NCBI RefSeq assembly: GCF_012935695.1
Contig: NZ_CP052859.1
Location: 5,373,001-5,437,000 of the forward strand
Direction of reading: 5' to 3'
Length of the DNA stretch: 64,000 nt
DNA from: Pseudomonas sp. ADAK18
Lineage (GTDB): Bacteria; Pseudomonadota; Gammaproteobacteria; Pseudomonadales; Pseudomonadaceae
Below are positions 18,721 to 28,647 of the stretch, piece after piece (position 1 is the first letter of the stretch; each line of letters opens with the position of its first letter). A model generated the notes under the pieces. The model was not told the origin of the DNA and searched no databases. It saw only the letters and a list, made by a program, of their open reading frames with translations. Position numbers and translations under genes: made by a program.

Positions 18721-18959
18721 TGTGGGAACCTCGAAAAGTGTCTGGTCTCGCTCAAGCGCCGCACAATACGGACGCACCATCATGATTGCAAAGGATACCG
18801 ATTTCATTACCCGCAGCCGTGTGAAATATCCTCAATTGAGGTAAGCACAATCTCGGCAATCTCGGCAAAGCCCCGCCGGACGGGTATCCCGGCGCATAGG
18901 CAAGCTGGCGGGTGGTCGGTATACTCGGGCGCAATTAATGCATATTCAAGGATTTCGCC

Positions 18960-19121
18960 ATGAAGCGCCTGATCTCTTCCCTTGCTGCGCTCGTCGCGGT
19001 CGCTTGCCTCGTTAGTGCCTGTGGTCAAAAGGGCCCGTTGTACCTGCCAGATGACAGCAAAGATCCGAACGAGCAGGCGCAATCGTCGCAATCCAAAGCG
19101 CACAAGAACGACACCTTCTAA
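18960..19121 (+). CDS. lptM: LptM (YifL-like) small lipoprotein
   Basis: This 53-residue lipoprotein has signal sequence [20 protein letters not shown] and lipobox cysteine C21, followed directly by [11 protein letters not shown], the conserved LptM motif. In E. coli LptM assists oxidative maturation and assembly of the LptDE lipopolysaccharide translocon at the outer membrane. AAGGA precedes the ATG. It is the first gene of the lptM-lysA-dapF-DUF484-xerC-HAD operon, with lysA starting ten bases after its stop. The same gene order occurs in P. aeruginosa, where it was called lppL. Confidence 0.93.
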   Translation: MKRLISSLAALVAVACLVSACGQKGPLYLPDDSKDPNEQAQSSQSKAHKNDTF

Positions 19122-19130
19122 GGGAACACC

Positions 19131-20378
19131 ATGGACGCTTTTAACTACCGGGACGGCGAGCTGTTCGCGGAAGGTGTCGCGCTGTCCGCCATTGCCGAGC
19201 GCTTTGGCACCCCGACCTACGTGTATTCCCGTGCCCACATCGAAGCGCAATACCGCTCCTTTGCCGATGCGCTGGAAGGCACGCCACACCTGGTGTGCTA
19301 CGCAGTAAAAGCCAACTCCAACCTGGGCGTGCTCAATGTCCTGGCGCGTTTGGGCGCCGGTTTCGACATTGTCTCCCGAGGCGAGCTGGAACGTGTGCTG
19401 GCGGCTGGCGGTAAAGCGGACAAGATCGTGTTCTCCGGCGTCGGCAAGAGCCGTGAAGACATGCGCCGCGCGCTGGAAGTCGGCGTGCATTGCTTCAACG
19501 TCGAGTCCACCGACGAGCTGGAACGCCTGCAAGTGGTCGCCGCCGAGCTGGGTGTTCGCGCGCCGATCTCCCTGCGGGTCAACCCGGACGTCGATGCGGG
19601 CACTCACCCGTACATCTCCACCGGCCTCAAAGAAAACAAGTTCGGCATCGCCATTGCCGACGCCGAAGACGTCTACATCCGCGCCGCCCAGTTGCCGAAC
19701 CTGGAAGTGCTGGGTGTCGACTGCCATATCGGCTCGCAACTGACCAGCCTGCCACCATTCCTCGATGCCCTCGACCGTCTGCTCGCACTGATCGACCGTC
19801 TTGGCGAGTGCGGCATCTACCTGCACCACATCGACCTCGGTGGTGGCGTGGGCGTGCGTTATCGCGATGAAGAGCCGCCACTGGTGGCCGACTACATCAA
19901 GGCCGTGCGCGAGCGTACCGAAGGCCGCGAACTGACGCTGATGTTCGAGCCGGGCCGCTATATCGTTGCCAATGCCGGCGTATTGCTGACCCAGGTCGAG
20001 TACCTCAAGCACACCGAGCACAAGGATTTCGCCATCGTCGACGCGGCGATGAACGACCTGATCCGCCCCGCGCTGTACCAGGCCTGGATGAACGTCACCG
20101 CCGTCAAACCGCGCGCAGGCGAAGGCCGCGACTACGACATCGTCGGGCCGATCTGCGAAACCGGCGACTTCCTGGCCAAGGAACGTCAGTTGGCCCTGGA
20201 AGAAGGCGATCTGCTGGCCGTGCATTCGGCCGGTGCCTACGGGTTTGTCATGAGTTCCAACTACAATACCCGCGGCCGTACCGCCGAGGTGCTGGTGGAC
20301 GGTGATCAAGCGTTTGAAGTGCGTCGCCGCGAGACGGTAGCCGAGTTGTATGCTGGCGAAAGCCTGCTGCTGGAGTAA
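19131..20378 (+). CDS. lysA: Diaminopimelate decarboxylase
   Basis: LysA decarboxylates meso-diaminopimelate to lysine. The 415-residue protein is a fold-type III PLP enzyme: the PLP lysine is K60 in [10 protein letters not shown], the glycine-rich phosphate loop is [12 protein letters not shown] near residue 235, and the C-terminal barrel contains GPICETGD and [12 protein letters not shown]. An AGGGAACACC stretch precedes the ATG. It is followed after four bases by dapF, the gene that makes its substrate. Confidence 0.97.
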   Translation: MDAFNYRDGELFAEGVALSAIAERFGTPTYVYSRAHIEAQYRSFADALEGTPHLVCYAVKANSNLGVLNVLARLGAGFDIVSRGELERVLAAGGKADKIVFSGVGKSREDMRRALEVGVHCFNVESTDELERLQVVAAELGVRAPISLRVNPDVDAGTHPYISTGLKENKFGIAIADAEDVYIRAAQLPNLEVLGVDCHIGSQLTSLPPFLDALDRLLALIDRLGECGIYLHHIDLGGGVGVRYRDEEPPLVADYIKAVRERTEGRELTLMFEPGRYIVANAGVLLTQVEYLKHTEHKDFAIVDAAMNDLIRPALYQAWMNVTAVKPRAGEGRDYDIVGPICETGDFLAKERQLALEEGDLLAVHSAGAYGFVMSSNYNTRGRTAEVLVDGDQAFEVRRRETVAELYAGESLLLE

Positions 20379-20382
20379 GACC

Positions 20383-21213
20383 ATGCTGCTGCGTTTTACC
20401 AAGATGCACGGCCTGGGCAACGATTTCATGGTCCTCGACCTGGTCAGCCAGCACGCGCATATCCTGCCCAAGCACGCCAAGCTGTGGGGCGATCGACACA
20501 CCGGTGTTGGCTTCGACCAATTGCTGCTGGTCGAAGCCCCAAGCAACCCGGAAGTGGATTTCCGTTACCGGATCTTCAACTCCGACGGTTCCGAAGTGGA
20601 ACAGTGCGGCAACGGTGCCCGCTGTTTCGCCCGTTTTGTCCTGGACAAGCGCCTGACCGCCAAGCGGCAGATTCGCGTCGAGACCAAGAGCGGCATCATC
20701 GAGCTGGATATCCGCAGCGACGGCCAGATCAGCGTCAATATGGGCGCGCCTCGGCTGGTCCCGGCAGATATTCCGTTCCAGGCTGACGCACAAGCGCTGA
20801 GCTACCCGGTGGAGGTGGACGGCAAGACGGTCGAGCTGGCCGCCGTGTCCATGGGCAACCCCCATGCCGTGCTGCGGGTCAACGACATCAACAACGCGCC
20901 GGTCCATGAATTGGGGCCGAAGATCGAACACCACCCGCGCTTTCCGGCACGGGTCAACGTCGGGTTCCTACAGGTCATCGACCGTTCTCGTGCGCAACTG
21001 CGCGTCTGGGAGCGCGGTGCCGGGGAAACCCAAGCGTGCGGCACTGGTGCTTGCGCCGCTGCCGTGGCGGCGATCAGCCAGGGGTGGATGGATTCGCCGC
21101 TATTGATCGACCTGCCCGGCGGACGCCTGTCCATCGAGTGGGCAGGCCCTGGCCAACCGGTGATGATGACCGGCCCGGCCATGCGCGTATACGAAGGACA
21201 GGTCCGCCTATGA
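20383..21213 (+). CDS. dapF: Diaminopimelate epimerase
   Basis: DapF interconverts LL- and meso-diaminopimelate for lysine and peptidoglycan synthesis. The 276-residue protein has the two catalytic cysteines: C75 in EQCGNGARC and C219 in [11 protein letters not shown]. It begins [15 protein letters not shown], the family signature, so the ATG at 20383 is correct. It lies four bases downstream of lysA, allowing tight co-expression of the last two enzymes of lysine synthesis. Confidence 0.97.
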   Translation: MLLRFTKMHGLGNDFMVLDLVSQHAHILPKHAKLWGDRHTGVGFDQLLLVEAPSNPEVDFRYRIFNSDGSEVEQCGNGARCFARFVLDKRLTAKRQIRVETKSGIIELDIRSDGQISVNMGAPRLVPADIPFQADAQALSYPVEVDGKTVELAAVSMGNPHAVLRVNDINNAPVHELGPKIEHHPRFPARVNVGFLQVIDRSRAQLRVWERGAGETQACGTGACAAAVAAISQGWMDSPLLIDLPGGRLSIEWAGPGQPVMMTGPAMRVYEGQVRL

Positions 21214-21226
21214 GAGAGCCAATCCA

Positions 21227-21952
21227 ATGACCGATAAGCCTCAGGTACCCGCTCCAACGCCCGAAGAGTCCCCTTGCGAAAGCCTGGAGGCAGCGGCTGT
21301 CGCCGCTTACCTAGAGGCTAATCCGGATTTCTTCGTCGAGCATGAAGAACTGCTGCCGGCCATGCGCATCCCCCATCAGCGCGGTGACACCGTGTCGCTG
21401 GTGGAGCGGCAAATGAAGATCCTGCGCGAGCGCAATATCGAAATGCGCCATCGCCTCTCGCAGTTGATGGACGTGGCTCGCGACAACGATCGCCTGTTCG
21501 ACAAGACCCGTCGCCTGGTCCTCAGCCTGATGGATGCCGTCACCCTGGAAGATGCGGTGATTGCCGTCGAAGATAGCCTGCGCCAGGACTTCCAGGTGCC
21601 CTTTGTCAGCCTGATCCTGTTCAGCGACAAGCCGATGCCGGTGGGTCGTTGGGTCAGCGGCAGCGACGCACAAACCGCCATTGGCGGCCTGTTGTCCGAA
21701 GGCAAGACCATCAGCGGGACCTTGCGTGAGCATGAGCTGGACTTCCTGTTTGGCGAAGAACAACGCAAACAGATCGGCTCCACGGCCGTGGTCGCCCTCA
21801 GCCATCAAGGCCTGCACGGTGTCCTGGCCATCGCCAGCCGTGACCCGCAGCACTACAAGAGTTCGGTGGGTACGCTGTTTTTGAGCTACATCGCCGAAGT
21901 CCTCGGCCGAGTCTTGCCACGCTTCACCACCGCCCTGCGCGCGGTGCGCTAG
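21227..21952 (+). CDS. DUF484 family (GAF-like) protein
   Basis: This 241-residue cytosolic protein of the DUF484 family has an N-terminal helical part with the conserved [17 protein letters not shown] (about residues 26-42), a coiled-coil linker (65-100) and a C-terminal GAF-like domain (105-235). DUF484 genes regularly sit between dapF and xerC in gammaproteobacteria, as here, but no biochemical function is established. The xerC ATG follows two bases after its stop, so the genes are co-translated. Confidence 0.9.
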   Translation: MTDKPQVPAPTPEESPCESLEAAAVAAYLEANPDFFVEHEELLPAMRIPHQRGDTVSLVERQMKILRERNIEMRHRLSQLMDVARDNDRLFDKTRRLVLSLMDAVTLEDAVIAVEDSLRQDFQVPFVSLILFSDKPMPVGRWVSGSDAQTAIGGLLSEGKTISGTLREHELDFLFGEEQRKQIGSTAVVALSHQGLHGVLAIASRDPQHYKSSVGTLFLSYIAEVLGRVLPRFTTALRAVR

Positions 21953-21954
21953 CC

Positions 21955-22854
21955 ATGGAACGACAACTGGACGCCTACTGCGCTCACCTGCGCAGCGAGC
22001 GCCAGGTGTCTCCTCATACGCTGGACGCCTATCGACGGGACCTGAACAAGGTCCTGGCGTTTTGCGAAAAGCAACAGATCGGCAGCTGGAAAGCCCTGGA
22101 TATTCAGGGCCTGCGTAGCCTGATCGCCCGCCTGCACCAGCAAGGCCAATCCTCCCGCAGCCTGGCACGCCTGCTGTCGGCGGTGCGCGGCCTCTATCAC
22201 TACCTGAACCGCGAAGGCCTGTGCGACCACGACCCGGCCAACGGCCTGGCCCCGCCCAAGGGCGAACGACGCCTGCCCAAGACCCTCGACACCGATCGCG
22301 CCCTGCAACTGCTGGAAGGTGCGGTAGAGGACGATTTCCTGGCCCACCGCGACCAGGCGATCCTTGAACTGTTCTACTCCTCGGGGCTGCGCCTGTCGGA
22401 GCTGACCAGTCTCAATCTTGATCAGCTGGATCTGGCGGACGGCCTGGTACAAGTACTCGGTAAAGGCAGCAAAACCCGCGTATTGCCGGTCGGCAGAAAA
22501 GCCCGGGAGGCCCTGGAGGTGTGGTTACCGCTGCGGGCCCTGAGCAATCCGGCGGATGACGCAGTGTTTGTCAGCCAGCAAGGCCGGCGCCTGGGGCCGC
22601 GGGCCATCCAGCTACGGGTCAAGGCCGCCGGAGCGCGTGAGCTGGGGCAAAACCTGCATCCGCACATGCTCAGGCACTCCTTTGCCAGCCACTTGCTGGA
22701 ATCCTCCCAGGACTTGCGAGCGGTGCAGGAATTGCTTGGCCACTCCGACATCAAGACCACCCAGATCTACACCCACCTGGATTTCCAGCATCTGGCGACG
22801 GTGTATGACAGCGCCCACCCACGGGCCAAACGCATCAAAGGCAGCGACTCATGA
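21955..22854 (+). CDS. xerC: XerC site-specific tyrosine recombinase
   Basis: XerC acts with XerD and FtsK at the dif site to resolve chromosome dimers. The 299-residue protein has the SAM-like N-terminal domain (1-90) and the catalytic domain with all tyrosine-recombinase residues: R146 (SSGLRLSEL), K170 (GKGSKTR), H237 and R240 (HMLRHSF), H263 (LGHSDIKTT) and nucleophile Y272 (IYTH). The genomic position in the dapF-DUF484-xerC-HAD operon distinguishes it from XerD. In fluorescent pseudomonads the gene was named sss for its role in root colonisation. Confidence 0.96.
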   Translation: MERQLDAYCAHLRSERQVSPHTLDAYRRDLNKVLAFCEKQQIGSWKALDIQGLRSLIARLHQQGQSSRSLARLLSAVRGLYHYLNREGLCDHDPANGLAPPKGERRLPKTLDTDRALQLLEGAVEDDFLAHRDQAILELFYSSGLRLSELTSLNLDQLDLADGLVQVLGKGSKTRVLPVGRKAREALEVWLPLRALSNPADDAVFVSQQGRRLGPRAIQLRVKAAGARELGQNLHPHMLRHSFASHLLESSQDLRAVQELLGHSDIKTTQIYTHLDFQHLATVYDSAHPRAKRIKGSDS

Positions 22855-23549
22855 GTATCAAGCTGATCACCTTCGACCTGGACGATACGCTCTGGGATAA
22901 CGTGCCTGTCATCATCAATGCCGAAGCGTCGATGCGTGAATGGCTGGCCACCCACGCCACCAAGGTGGGCGACCTGCCCCTGGAGCAGTTCGCCAGCCTT
23001 CGCCAGCAAGTGCTGCAACGCCATCCTGAACTCAAATACCGCATCAGCGTGTTGCGCCATCGGGTGCTGATGCACGCCTTTGAAGAGGCAGGCTACCCAC
23101 AGCCAGAAGCCATGGAAATGGCCGATGTGTGCTTCGAAGCCTTTATCCACGCCCGGCACCAGCTCACGGTCTTTCCCGAAGCCGAACCCATGCTACAAGC
23201 GCTGCGCCACCACTACCTGCTGGGCGTCATCACCAACGGCAATGCCGACGTGCAGCGCGTAGGCCTGGCGGACTATTTCCACTTTGCCCTGCGCGCCGAA
23301 GACATCGGCATCGCCAAGCCGGATGCGCGGTTGTTTCAGGAAGCGCTGCAGCGCGGTGGAGTAGATGCCAGCGCGGCCGTGCACATTGGCGATCATCCAG
23401 GCGATGACATCGCCGGGGCCCAGCAGGCGGGGCTTCGGGCGGTGTGGTTCAACCCGACGGGCAAGGACTGGGAGGCTGAGCAGTTGCCGGATGCGCAGAT
23501 TCGTAGCCTGACTGAACTGCCCGACTTGCTCGCCCGCTGGAACACATAA
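22851..23549 (+). CDS. HAD-superfamily hydrolase (YigB-like)
   Basis: This 232-residue phosphatase-like protein has the four HAD motifs: FDLDDTLWD (residues 8-16, nucleophile and acid aspartates), GVITNGNAD (motif II), [10 protein letters not shown] (motif III lysine) and [13 protein letters not shown] (motif IV aspartates), with a helical cap between motifs I and II. YigB of E. coli, which sits in the same operon context, dephosphorylates FMN; the same activity here is inferred. Its ATG overlaps the xerC stop (ATGA). It is the last gene of the operon and is followed at once by a long inverted repeat. Confidence 0.92.
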   Translation: MSIKLITFDLDDTLWDNVPVIINAEASMREWLATHATKVGDLPLEQFASLRQQVLQRHPELKYRISVLRHRVLMHAFEEAGYPQPEAMEMADVCFEAFIHARHQLTVFPEAEPMLQALRHHYLLGVITNGNADVQRVGLADYFHFALRAEDIGIAKPDARLFQEALQRGGVDASAAVHIGDHPGDDIAGAQQAGLRAVWFNPTGKDWEAEQLPDAQIRSLTELPDLLARWNT

Positions 23550-23694
23550 CCTCTGTGACGAGGGGGCTTGTCCCCCGTTGGGCTGCGAAGCGGCCCTAAT
23601 TAAGAATGACTACGTTTTTTCAGGCGGGACCGTGGCGTCTGGTTTTGGGGCCGCTTCGCAGCCCAACGGGGGACAAGCCCCCTCGCCACAGAGG
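23550..23694. repeat. Long inverted repeat with 46-base arms
   Basis: Arms 23550-23595 and 23649-23694 are complementary over 46 bases with a single mismatch; each contains GAGGGGGCTTGTCCCCC and GTTGGGCTGCGAAGCGGCC. The 53-base spacer carries TTTTTT. This is a different repeat family from the GTGGGAGC type elsewhere in the window. It begins immediately after the stop codon of the HAD gene and probably stabilises or ends that transcript. Confidence 0.92.
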
Positions 23695-23745
23695 CTCCCT
23701 ATCCACACAGTTCAGGGGCGACCTCGTGGGCTTTTGTTTCAGGCA

Positions 23746-23778
23746 TGAAAAAGCCCGCAGCGACGGCGGGCTTTTTCA
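23746..23778. terminator. Bidirectional terminator next to sutA
   Basis: The stem TGAAAAAGCCCGC / GCGGGCTTTTTCA (23746-23758 with 23766-23778) has a seven-base loop, with an A-run on the left and a T-run on the right. It lies 18 bases past the sutA stop and can serve both strands. Confidence 0.9.
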
Positions 23779-23796
23779 GCAAGCAAGTAACCGACC

Positions 23797-24123
23797 TTAG
23801 ATAGGACGGCTGCCGTACTTGTTATCCGGCTTCTTCGGTGGATCTGCCACCACGTTGGCCTCGACTTCCTGCACTTTGCCGCCTTTAGCGAGGAATTCTT
23901 CCATCGCGCGGGCCAGCGCATCGCGCTCTTTGTTCTTGGCTTCTACGCTCGGCAGTTCATCAACCGAAACAGCGGCCTTGGCCTTGCCCTTGGCAGCCGG
24001 GGCCGGTGCATCATCGCCACCGTCGTCGTCAGCCACGTCTTCGGCAGCCGCCTCAAGACCTTCTTCAGCTTCGTCTTCGTCGCCTACTTCGAGGTCGTCG
24101 TTTTCCAGATCATCGTCGCTCAT
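23797..24123 (-). CDS. sutA: SutA, RNA polymerase-associated regulator
   Basis: SutA is a small acidic protein that binds RNA polymerase and boosts transcription of rRNA and other genes during slow growth in P. aeruginosa. The 108-residue protein shows its typical layout: a disordered, Asp/Glu-rich N-terminal tail (1-40), an Ala/Lys linker, a central helix with ERDALARAMEEFLAKGGKVQ (about 66-85) and a disordered C-terminal tail ending DNKYGSRPI. It is a single gene with its own terminator. The name is based on this distinctive composition and motif. Confidence 0.9.
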   Translation of the reverse strand: MSDDDLENDDLEVGDEDEAEEGLEAAAEDVADDDGGDDAPAPAAKGKAKAAVSVDELPSVEAKNKERDALARAMEEFLAKGGKVQEVEANVVADPPKKPDNKYGSRPI

Positions 24124-24226
24124 GTTCTACCTCATGACTTGCGAAAAGCAGATTAGTTATAGCCCAGCTTCGCCGTCTGTCGAAGGCCGCTGAGAAAAAA
24201 TCAACATCCACCGGATAACCAGTGGC

Positions 24227-24652
24227 TTATGCCTCATCACCGTGCAAGGTGGCGAGGACTTTACGAGCACCGCCATGATCACGGTGCTCGCCCAGATAAA
24301 CACCTTGCCAGGTCCCCATCGCCAAGCGGCCGGCCTTGACCGGCAAACTCAGCTGGCAGCCCAGGAGACTGGCCTTGAAGTGCGCCGGCAGATCATCGGG
24401 ACCTTCGTCGTTATGTTCATATCCCGCCGTGCCTTGCGGCACCAGCGCATTGAAAAAACGTTCGAAGTCACGGCGAACCGCCGGATCGGCATTCTCGTTG
24501 ATGGTCAACGAGGCCGAGGTGTGCTGCAGCCACAAATGCAACAGGCCCACCCGACAAGCCTTCAACTCAGGCAAACCGGCGAGCAACTCGTCCGTCACCA
24601 GATGAAAGCCCCGGGGCTTGGCCCGCAGGGTAATCAGGGTCTGTTGCCACAT
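24227..24652 (-). CDS. YjbQ family protein (UPF0047, thiamine phosphate synthase-like)
   Basis: This 141-residue protein of the UPF0047/YjbQ family has the conserved metal-binding histidine motifs [14 protein letters not shown] (residues 45-58) and [19 protein letters not shown] (80-98), plus [15 protein letters not shown] near the C-terminus. YjbQ of E. coli shows weak thiamine phosphate synthase activity and the family is annotated as secondary thiamine-phosphate synthase; the physiological role remains unclear. It lies 103 bases upstream of sutA in the same direction. Confidence 0.9.
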   Translation of the reverse strand: MWQQTLITLRAKPRGFHLVTDELLAGLPELKACRVGLLHLWLQHTSASLTINENADPAVRRDFERFFNALVPQGTAGYEHNDEGPDDLPAHFKASLLGCQLSLPVKAGRLAMGTWQGVYLGEHRDHGGARKVLATLHGDEA

Positions 24653-24821
24653 ACAGTTCTCCGCACATCGGCGCGCATTCTAGCGCGCTCAGGGAAAAAA
24701 CAAAGTGCCGAATACGCCTACATGGCTGTAAGACATTCGCACACTGAAAAGTGCCTTGTGGATCCCATCACAAAGTCAGGAGAAAAACCCATACACCTTT
24801 AACCGCAGACAAACGCCAGAC

Positions 24822-24853
24822 AAAAAAATGCCCGGCAAGCCGGGCATCTTTTT
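24822..24853 (-). terminator. Terminator of glnK-amtB
   Basis: On the minus strand the stem ATGCCCGG / CCGGGCAT (24840-24847 with 24828-24835) has a four-base loop and is followed by seven T. It lies ten bases past the amtB stop. A matching T-run on the plus strand makes it potentially bidirectional. Confidence 0.9.
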
Positions 24854-24862
24854 TTCGCGTAC

Positions 24863-26200
24863 TTACAAGTTGTAGCCGCGCTCGTTGTGTTGTGCCAGGT
24901 CGAGGCCGACAGCCTCTTCCTCTTCGGTCACACGCAGGCCCATGACCATGTCCAGCACCTTGAGAATGACGAAGGTCACAATCGCGGTGTAGATCACTGT
25001 AAAGCCAACGCCTTTGGCCTGGATCCAGACCTGCGCCGCAACGTCAGTCACGGTGCCGAAGCCGCCCAGGGCCGGTGCTGCGAACACACCGGTGAGGATC
25101 GCGCCGACGATGCCACCGATACCGTGCACGCCGAAGGCGTCCAGGGAGTCGTCGTAGCCCAGCTTGCGCTTGAGGCTGGTGGCGCAGAAGAAGCAGAGCA
25201 CACCGGCAACCAAGCCGATCACCAAAGCACCCATCGGGCCGACGGTGCCAGCGGCTGGCGTGATGGCCACGAGGCCGGCGACCACACCCGAGGCGATCCC
25301 CAAGGCACTAGGCTTACCGTGGGTGATCCACTCGGCGAACATCCAGCCCAACGCCGCAGCAGCAGTGGCAATCTGGGTGACCAGCATCGCCATGCCGGCG
25401 GTGCCGTTGGCGGCAGCAGCGGAGCCGGCGTTGAAGCCGAACCAGCCGACCCACAACATGGCCGCACCCACCAGGGTGTAGCCCAGGTTATGCGGGGCCA
25501 TTGGCGTGGTCGGGAAGCCTTTACGCTTGCCGAGCACGATGCACGCTACCAAACCGGCAACACCGGCGTTGATGTGCACCACGGTGCCGCCTGCGAAGTC
25601 CAGCACGCCCCAGTCGCCCAGCAACGAACCCGGACCGCCCCACACCATGTGGGCAATCGGCGCGTAGACCAAGGTGAACCACACAGCCATGAAAATCAGC
25701 ATCGCGGAGAACTTCATCCGCTCGGCGAAGGCACCGACGATCAGCGCCGGAGTGATGATGGCGAAGGTCATCTGGAAGGTGACGAACACCGCTTCAGGGA
25801 ACAGCGCCGCCGGGCCGGTGATGCTGGCCGGGGTCACACCCGAGAGGAACAGCTTGGACAAGCCGCCGACAAAGGAGTTGAAGTTGACGACGCCTGCTTC
25901 CATACCAGTGGTATCGAACGCCATGCTGTAGCCGTAGACGAACCACAAGATGGTGATCAGGCCGGTGATGGCGAAGCACTGCATCATCACGGAAAGAATA
26001 TTTTTCGAACGAACCATGCCGCCGTAGAACAGCGCCAGGCCCGGAATGGTCATGAACAGCACCAGTGCGGTGGATGTCAGCATCCACGCCGTGTCGCCGG
26101 AATTGAGGACTGGAGCCGCCACTTCGTCTGCCGCCATAGCCAGGCTGGGCATTACGATGGACAACAGGGCTCCTAGCCCTGCGAATTTACGCAGAGTCAT
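24863..26200 (-). CDS. amtB: AmtB ammonium transporter
   Basis: This inner-membrane channel for ammonia/ammonium has 445 residues, with a cleavable signal peptide (1-23, ending AMA) and eleven membrane segments. The family signatures are present: DTAWMLTSTALVLFMT at the first helix, FYGGMVRSKN, and the FAGGTVVHINAGVAGL segment whose histidine is one of the two pore histidines, plus DSLDAFGVHGIGG with the second. GlnK binds its cytoplasmic face to close it. It follows glnK by 35 bases, the standard nitrogen-regulated operon. Confidence 0.97.
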   Translation of the reverse strand: MTLRKFAGLGALLSIVMPSLAMAADEVAAPVLNSGDTAWMLTSTALVLFMTIPGLALFYGGMVRSKNILSVMMQCFAITGLITILWFVYGYSMAFDTTGMEAGVVNFNSFVGGLSKLFLSGVTPASITGPAALFPEAVFVTFQMTFAIITPALIVGAFAERMKFSAMLIFMAVWFTLVYAPIAHMVWGGPGSLLGDWGVLDFAGGTVVHINAGVAGLVACIVLGKRKGFPTTPMAPHNLGYTLVGAAMLWVGWFGFNAGSAAAANGTAGMAMLVTQIATAAAALGWMFAEWITHGKPSALGIASGVVAGLVAITPAAGTVGPMGALVIGLVAGVLCFFCATSLKRKLGYDDSLDAFGVHGIGGIVGAILTGVFAAPALGGFGTVTDVAAQVWIQAKGVGFTVIYTAIVTFVILKVLDMVMGLRVTEEEEAVGLDLAQHNERGYNL

Positions 26201-26235
26201 ATTGTTTTCTCCTGGGGCGTTGGGGGTTTGGCGGC

Positions 26236-26996
<761 letters not shown>

Positions 26997-27257
26997 ATGC
27001 TCGCGCCCAAAGACCTCCTCGACGCCCTGAGTGGCCACGCTTCCCGCCTGTTCAGCGGCGACACCCCGCTACCCCGCAATGAAATCGAAAGCCAGTTCAA
27101 GGCGCTGCTGCAAAGTGGTTTCAGCAAACTGGACCTGGTGAGCCGGGAAGAATTTGATAGCCAGATGGTGGTGTTGGCGCGCACTCGTGCGCGGTTGGAG
27201 AGCCTTGAAGCCAAGGTGGCGGAGCTGGAAGCGCGGTTGACGCCCACAGGAGAATAA
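26997..27257 (+). CDS. ubiK: UbiK ubiquinone biosynthesis accessory factor
   Basis: UbiK (YqiC) assists aerobic ubiquinone synthesis through UbiJ and the Ubi complex. The 86-residue protein has an amphipathic N-terminal half (MLAPKDLLDALSGHASRLF) and a C-terminal coiled coil with the family motif FSKLDLVSREEFDSQMVVLARTR (around residues 42-62), which forms trimers and binds lipid. The start at 26997 gives the usual length. It diverges from glnK, as in P. aeruginosa. Confidence 0.93.
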   Translation: MLAPKDLLDALSGHASRLFSGDTPLPRNEIESQFKALLQSGFSKLDLVSREEFDSQMVVLARTRARLESLEAKVAELEARLTPTGE

Positions 27258-27274
27258 CGGGCACATCTCGACCC

Positions 27275-28555
27275 GTGTTGGGTTTTCCCGCCATCGACCG
27301 GCGCCTGCTGAGAGTCCAATTCAGCTTTTTGCTGGTAGTACTCGGTGGCCGTTGCAACCAACTCGCGGTGGCCTGGTGGGCCTTGCAGGAAACCGGCTCT
27401 GCCCTCTACTTCGCCAACATGATTGCCTGCTCCATTGCGGCAGAAGTGTTGGCCAGACCTCTGTTGGGATGGCTTGGGGACAAGTACAACAAGATCCTTC
27501 TCCTCAAACTGACCTCACTGGGTGGCCTGCTGACGGCGCTGTTGATGGTGCTGCTGGCCGCCTCGCAATCGTTCAACCCTTGGGCTGTTGGTGCACTGAT
27601 GATGGTCAGCAGCGCCATCGCAGGCGTACGTGACCCTCTTCAGTCGTCGATCATTCCTTTGTTCGCAGGTGACGATAAGGTCTCCCTGGCCTTTCGTACC
27701 AAAAGCATGATGTCGTCAGTTTCCAATCTGCTGGGGCCGGTGTTGGCCAGCGCGTTGATCTACGGGTTCGGAACCACACTCGCCTTTATCGCTGACCTTT
27801 TTGCGTTGCTGGCCGCAGGTCTGTTGATCACGACTATTCCGAGCCGCCTCGGCACCGCTACGACGAACGAAAACGTCCCGGCAACCAACGGCTTCAGGAT
27901 GATCTACTCGGGGTTCAAGGCTGTTTACGGCGTGAAAGTCGAGTTTTACCTGGCCATCATTGCAATGCTGGTCAACTTTGCCCTGTTCCCGTTCTTCACC
28001 ATTCTGCTGCCCCTGTACGTGAAGAATGTCCTCCAGTACCCGGTCACTTACCTCGGCCTTCTGGATTCAAGCTTCGGGTTGGGCATCCTGGCAGGCAGCT
28101 ACACGATCATCGGCTGGTTAGCCGACAGAGTCCCCCGTGACCTCTGTGTGTCCGCAGGTTTTGCACTGCTGGGAGGCAACCTGCTGGTGGCCGGCACATT
28201 TTCATCAATGATCATCGTGCCCCTGGCCTTTTTTTGCGGTGGCATCGGCCTGATGCTGATCAACATTCCGACCTCCGCCGTGAGGTTGCTGGCGACACCC
28301 AAAAGCCACCGCAATCGGATCTTTGCCACGGTTTCCTTCCTGTCTGCGGCGGCCAGCCCGCTGGGCAGTTTCGCCATGAGCAGTCTGATCGCAGGCCTGG
28401 GGGTTGCACTGACCATTACTGGGCTGGGGGCCATGGTGTTGATGTTGTCGCTGCTGGTTTTCCTGATCCCCGATTTCCGAACGTTCATGCGGTCCAAGGA
28501 TACGCAGCTCAACGACGCCTACCTGGATAAGTACCCCGGCGCATTTGCGCGGTGA
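27275..28555 (+). CDS. MFS transporter of the MFS_3 type
   Basis: This 426-residue membrane protein has about twelve hydrophobic segments and the MFS loop signature GWLGDKYNKILLLK between helices 2 and 3 (about residues 63-76). The overall type resembles MFS_3 exporters (macrolide or siderophore efflux relatives); the substrate is unknown. The start is a GTG at 27275 with no clear ribosome binding site, so the true start is uncertain by a few codons. It separates ubiK from comM and is a probable accessory insertion, since these neighbours lie nearly together in P. aeruginosa. Confidence 0.8.
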   Translation: MLGFPAIDRRLLRVQFSFLLVVLGGRCNQLAVAWWALQETGSALYFANMIACSIAAEVLARPLLGWLGDKYNKILLLKLTSLGGLLTALLMVLLAASQSFNPWAVGALMMVSSAIAGVRDPLQSSIIPLFAGDDKVSLAFRTKSMMSSVSNLLGPVLASALIYGFGTTLAFIADLFALLAAGLLITTIPSRLGTATTNENVPATNGFRMIYSGFKAVYGVKVEFYLAIIAMLVNFALFPFFTILLPLYVKNVLQYPVTYLGLLDSSFGLGILAGSYTIIGWLADRVPRDLCVSAGFALLGGNLLVAGTFSSMIIVPLAFFCGGIGLMLINIPTSAVRLLATPKSHRNRIFATVSFLSAAASPLGSFAMSSLIAGLGVALTITGLGAMVLMLSLLVFLIPDFRTFMRSKDTQLNDAYLDKYPGAFAR

Positions 28556-28647
28556 TACGTCCTGTAAAAGTCTGATAACTCGCACTCTCGATCACTCGAC
28601 TACCTTTGAACAACCGCAGGAAGCGGCCCTTCACTCAAGGAACGAGC

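Noticed and set aside
18807..20546. 579-codon frame on the minus strand across lptM, lysA and dapF
   Set aside because: It is antisense to three conserved genes in one operon and has no recognisable product.
24887..26176. 429-codon plus-strand frame over amtB
   Set aside because: It is antisense to amtB, with a His/Gln/Asp-rich composition typical of shadow frames.
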